Below the pieces are notes generated by a model, which saw nothing but the letters and a program-made list of their open reading frames with translations, ran no database searches and had not been told where the DNA came from. Both the position numbers and the translations under genes were made by a program. From Candidatus Hodarchaeota archaeon (GTDB taxonomy: Archaea > Asgardarchaeota > Heimdallarchaeia > Hodarchaeales > YT1-039), in NCBI GenBank assembly GCA_016840025.1, contig JAEOTF010000029.1, positions 1 to 8,481 on the forward strand: a stretch of 8,481 nucleotides of DNA, read 5' to 3'. Shown here piece by piece: positions 5,610 to 8,481 of the stretch. Position 1 is the first letter of the stretch. Each line of letters begins with the position of its first letter.

Positions 5610-6746
5610 TCATTTAATTTTTCTTAGCCCTTTTTCGATTGCAGCTAAAACAGTATCTTCTTCAGTGTTTTTAAAGGCTTTTTTCAGGGCTGTTCTTGCT
5701 CGTGCGATATCAAATTTCGCCAAACCTATAGCCGAATAGCGACGTACTTCTAGAAAGCTGTCTTGAATTCCCTTCTCGAGATATGGGACAATATCTTCTG
5801 ATTCAAATCTAGATAATGCTTGCGCGGCATACATTCTAACATCGTCTTTCTCATCATGCAATAATATCTCTCCAATAGTTGGAATAATAGATTCATTGTT
5901 TATTTCACCTAAAGCCCAGAGAGTGTACATTCTTACTTTAGAAACGGGATCTTTGGTGAATTTAAGCAAAGTTGAGAGATATTGGGGCTCTTTTGAAAAA
6001 CCTATAGCCCAAGCTAAATTTTTGCGGATTTCAGGGTCATGACTATTAACATCGGATGTATCAATTGTAGCAATTCTGTCTTCATCTCGTAATCGTGGCG
6101 CAAGATCGAGAAGGTCAAGAATACGAAAAGTAGTAAGGTTTGGAGAGGATGAAAAGAGATCATAACCATGTGCTCCGTACAACATCCCCACAGAGCACAC
6201 GTTGGCAGCTTTTGCAGCTTGAATATCAAATATTGTATCACCAATGTAAGCAACAGTTTTAGGTGTGGGTTCTATTCTCAACCGGCTGCAGGCTTTTATA
6301 ATGGGGTCTGGACTTGGTTTGTGAATAGAGCAATCCTCTGCGCCTATGATTACATCAAAAAAATGGGAAATCTGATAATAATCCAAATCTTCCTGTATTT
6401 TTTTACGTCTTTTTGCACTAACAACTCCTAGCTTACATTTTCGTAATTTGAGCGTTTTTAGCAATAAACGTGTTCCTGGAATAAGAAATGTGCCTTGACG
6501 ACTTTTAATTTCACGATAAGACCGAGATTCTTGGATAAAAGCGTCTTGAAGGATAGATGGAATCTTAAGGGTAGAAGTGATATCTCTTGCTCTCCTTCCT
6601 AATTGTTTCCGTACAATTTCCTTATCCATCTCTTCTTTAAGTACTGTATGATAGGCAGCCTCTAAACTTTCAAGAATAATTCGAGTATTATCGATCAATG
6701 TCCCGTCTATATCAAAAAGAAACGTTGTAATTGTACCTTTACACAT
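5610..6746 (-). CDS. HAD-superfamily hydrolase fused to HEAT-like repeats
   Basis: This cytoplasmic protein of 378 residues joins two parts. Residues 1-225 are a HAD phosphatase of the phosphoglycolate phosphatase / beta-phosphoglucomutase type. It has the nucleophile and acid in FDIDGT (Asp12, Asp14), a helical cap at about 18-85, Ser110 in VVSAK, Lys143 in HKPSPDP, and GDTIFDI with Asp170 and Asp174. Residues 230-378 hold about four HEAT / PBS-lyase-like repeats of near 31 residues, seen as DPEIRKNLAWAIG, DPVSKVRMYTLWALGEI, DDVRMYAAQALSRF and FLEVRRYSAIGLAKF. HEAT repeats make protein-binding solenoids, so the tail may tether or regulate the phosphatase; this is inference. I chose the ATG at 6746 because GGTG lies six bases before it; in-frame TTG 6758 and GTG 6755 are alternatives. 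The gene follows the debranching enzyme by about 52 bases and is probably co-transcribed with it. Confidence 0.92.
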   Translation of the reverse strand: MCKGTITTFLFDIDGTLIDNTRIILESLEAAYHTVLKEEMDKEIVRKQLGRRARDITSTLKIPSILQDAFIQESRSYREIKSRQGTFLIPGTRLLLKTLKLRKCKLGVVSAKRRKKIQEDLDYYQISHFFDVIIGAEDCSIHKPSPDPIIKACSRLRIEPTPKTVAYIGDTIFDIQAAKAANVCSVGMLYGAHGYDLFSSSPNLTTFRILDLLDLAPRLRDEDRIATIDTSDVNSHDPEIRKNLAWAIGFSKEPQYLSTLLKFTKDPVSKVRMYTLWALGEINNESIIPTIGEILLHDEKDDVRMYAAQALSRFESEDIVPYLEKGIQDSFLEVRRYSAIGLAKFDIARARTALKKAFKNTEEDTVLAAIEKGLRKIK

Positions 6747-6782
6747 TTTAAGCACCAAGAGAACTTATTGTAATGATTTACA

Positions 6783-6802
6783 TTGATAAAAGCAATTATC
6801 AA
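6783..6802 (-). repeat. Inverted repeat at the glycosidase / HAD-HEAT junction
   Basis: TTGATAA (6783-6789) and TTATCAA (6796-6802) are perfect 7-bp arms around a 6-base loop. On the transcript the first arm contains the TGA stop of the glycosidase, which is directly followed by an in-frame TAA. The hairpin may mark an RNA processing or attenuation point between the two genes. Confidence 0.35.
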
Positions 6803-8481
6803 GAAAAAACCAATTTTTCTTCGATTTCGACCTTCGTTGCGTCGGATAATGTTAATTTGATCTTTTTCCCTTTTATCGGTACACCTACGACCTTTATATC
6901 TGGGAATACCTCTTCCGACTCAAATATTTTCATTTTGGGCATTTTATCTCCATAATTAACCTCAAGACCAAATATGCCTTCAATTAATGCTAACCAAGCA
7001 AGAGCTGCTGACCATCTATACTCAATGCAAGCAGATAAAGGTTTAGGGATAGTTTCATCAGCTAAATATACTTCAGCAATCGATTCTGTTTCTGATATTT
7101 TTCTCAAACATTGAATAAAAGGTCCTATATCAAACTTATATTTTTTAACGCCTGCAATGGTTAAAGCCAACTGCCATGGCCATACACTTCCATTCTGGTA
7201 ACTATTCGCGGAGTAATAAGGGTGTTCTTTTGAGATAGATCTCAATCCTATTAAATCATATAATCTGTTTTTATCGATCATAGCTTTATATTGCGTTTTA
7301 GCATTTGTTTCATTAAATATTTGGTAATAATAACCGAACGATATATCGGAATTAATCACTTCTACTTGTTCATTGTCCCCGTCAAGAGCTAGAGCATAAC
7401 CACCTAGTTTAGGCATCCAGTAAGACCGTTCGGTATTCTTTTCAAGTTGCTGAATTTTCGTTGCTAATTCATCAGTTTCTACGCCGATAGGGGAGCGCTC
7501 AGTGAATTGTTGATAGAGAAGAATTTCTTTCATCGCCCCAATCATGCACAGTTGGTCATGCAAGGGAGCGATGGGTTGTTTTACTTTTTCCCCGTCTGGA
7601 TGCCTGATTTGATCTCCACCACCATCTCGCCAAGTCTGATGTATAATAAATTGTCCTGATTGTTGTTTGTATTCGATTAAAGAATCATCATCAACATCGA
7701 GTGAGAGCATATGATTCCAAAGAGAAAAGATATCCCGTGAATGTGTCTCAATTAATGCAAAATCATGTTGGATCCTAGCTAAACGAAAAAGAGTGATTAA
7801 CAACAAGGGTGTAGCATCATTTGAAAACCAGTTAGGAAATTGTTTATATCGATTAGACAACGATTCTACATCATAAGTAAATTCATGAATCGCTCTACCA
7901 GGTTTCTCCGCGTTTAGAGAATTATTTTTCTTTCCCAGAAATTTTAAATGCAATTCGGCTTCTTTTCTAAGGTTATGAGGATCTATGTAAATTTCACCCA
8001 TAGCGCTAAGTGAAAAATCCCTTCCAAATAGTGAAGGAAAATTAGGAAAACCAGCAGCCCTTATCAGCCCTGCTGGTGTAAGCATGCGTAGTTTATACAA
8101 TGACCGTAAAGAATTATAATAAATACGGTTTAGGTTATTATCTAAGGATTCTACTTTTGGTTTTGACATGAGCCAAGTCTTAAAAGATGGAAGTTGGGAC
8201 TTTTTATAGCTAGTATATGGAATTGTACAAAAAACAATGAATTTCCCAGCTTTTTGTTTAATCTTGACCTTGGGGTAACCTTCTCGTGTGTATTCATTAT
8301 CGTCTAGAGGAATTATTGGATTTTCAATCGGAGGTAAATTCTTCCAGTTACGAAAGTATAAACTGTTTTGAAAGATGATTTCTGAAGAATATTGATCTGA
8401 ATATGGGCTGAAATCCCTAAGTACATTCTTTTCAATGGAAATAGTTCTCGCAACTCCATTAGAATAGTTGAAAGTAGCGTA
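6799..8481 (-). CDS. Glycogen-debranching-type glycosidase (amylo-1,6-glucosidase fold), start outside window
   Basis: 560 residues are visible and the frame is open to the right edge, so the true start lies beyond it. Visible residues 1-104 are a beta-rich N-terminal domain (YATFNYSNGVARTISIEKNV ... YPKVKIKQKAGKFIVFCTI), as in the sandwich domain before the catalytic part of these enzymes. The rest is an (alpha/alpha)6 barrel like the C-terminal domain of debranching enzymes: FGRD at 152-155, PGRAIHE near 194-200, NDATPL near 221-226, WRDGGGD at 284-290 followed by HPDG, and YQNGSVWPW further on. Such enzymes remove alpha-1,6 branch glucose from glycogen-like polymers or related oligosaccharides, normally in the cytoplasm. 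Residues after GIFGLEV form a short beta tail. The ATG at 8169 is internal Met105, not the start. It is followed by the HAD-HEAT gene on the same strand. The exact glycosidase family and linkage are uncertain. Confidence 0.85.
   Translation of the reverse strand, partial: YATFNYSNGVARTISIEKNVLRDFSPYSDQYSSEIIFQNSLYFRNWKNLPPIENPIIPLDDNEYTREGYPKVKIKQKAGKFIVFCTIPYTSYKKSQLPSFKTWLMSKPKVESLDNNLNRIYYNSLRSLYKLRMLTPAGLIRAAGFPNFPSLFGRDFSLSAMGEIYIDPHNLRKEAELHLKFLGKKNNSLNAEKPGRAIHEFTYDVESLSNRYKQFPNWFSNDATPLLLITLFRLARIQHDFALIETHSRDIFSLWNHMLSLDVDDDSLIEYKQQSGQFIIHQTWRDGGGDQIRHPDGEKVKQPIAPLHDQLCMIGAMKEILLYQQFTERSPIGVETDELATKIQQLEKNTERSYWMPKLGGYALALDGDNEQVEVINSDISFGYYYQIFNETNAKTQYKAMIDKNRLYDLIGLRSISKEHPYYSANSYQNGSVWPWQLALTIAGVKKYKFDIGPFIQCLRKISETESIAEVYLADETIPKPLSACIEYRWSAALAWLALIEGIFGLEVNYGDKMPKMKIFESEEVFPDIKVVGVPIKGKKIKLTLSDATKVEIEEKLVFS

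Noticed and set aside
6168..6431. 87-codon plus-strand open frame
   Set aside because: It lies wholly within the HAD-HEAT gene on the other strand, whose catalytic motifs are intact; the plus-strand peptide is Cys- and Ser-rich with no domain pattern.
6747..6758. TTG (6758) or GTG (6755) as the start of the HAD-HEAT gene
   Set aside because: The ATG at 6746 has GGTG at a suitable distance, and the HAD domain begins only a few residues later, so nothing is gained by the longer forms.
8167..8169. ATG as the start of the glycosidase
   Set aside because: The same frame is open to the window edge and encodes a plausible N-terminal domain; no ribosome binding site precedes this ATG.
1..8481. tRNA genes, CRISPR arrays, insertion sequences or prophage parts
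   Set aside because: No cloverleaf with a TTCGA-type arm, no regularly spaced repeat set, no transposase or phage-like protein and no long terminal repeats were seen by eye.

Overview
The window is AT-rich and gene-dense, and reads as a piece of an archaeal chromosome. Supporting this are TATA-like boxes (for example TTTATATT) about 45 bases before start codons, short Shine-Dalgarno motifs (GGAG, GAGGAG, AGGAG), frequent GTG starts, T-rich gene ends, and family content typical of archaea: an SPL-type radical SAM protein, a lone CheY-like receiver, an EamA transporter, a HEAT-repeat fusion and an amylo-1,6-glucosidase-type debranching enzyme. An AT-rich, Asgard-like mesophile would fit, but the sequence does not prove a lineage. 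I saw no tRNA, rRNA, CRISPR array, transposase or phage gene.

Layout. 1-279 (-) is the 5' part of a radical SAM gene that runs off the left edge. Its promoter, ribosome binding site and GTG start are all visible, but the eighth codon is TAA. 280-551 has no convincing large gene; it holds that promoter and a 17-codon open frame with a strong ribosome binding site. 552-902 (+) encodes a small unrecognised protein. 950-2868 (-) is a two-gene unit: a PuuE/HpPgdA-type polysaccharide deacetylase followed by a zinc-dependent medium-chain dehydrogenase. 2869-3126 is a divergent control region with a TATA-containing inverted repeat. 3127-3969 (+) is an unrecognised two-module protein. It converges on 4035-4400 (-), a single-domain response regulator. 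4401-4668 is a second divergent control region with a perfect 12-bp palindrome. 4669-5595 (+) is an EamA transporter that converges, with a 14-bp gap, on 5610-6746 (-), a HAD hydrolase fused to HEAT-like repeats. 6799-8481 (-) is a debranching-type glycosidase whose reading frame stays open to the right edge, so its start lies outside the window.

How the genes may work together. The glycosidase and the HAD-HEAT protein are probably co-transcribed. Together they suggest polyglucan or oligosaccharide breakdown followed by a phosphoryl-transfer or phosphatase step on a small molecule. The deacetylase-dehydrogenase pair suggests modification of an N-acylated or ring amide substrate followed by oxidation of an alcohol; no substrate can be read from the sequence. 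The response regulator has no kinase or chemotaxis partner here.

The most noteworthy points are the nonsense codon in the radical SAM gene, the HAD-HEAT fusion beside the debranching enzyme, the unrecognised two-module protein, the Val in place of the usual Glu after the zinc-binding His of the dehydrogenase, and the two dyad-containing divergent promoter regions.
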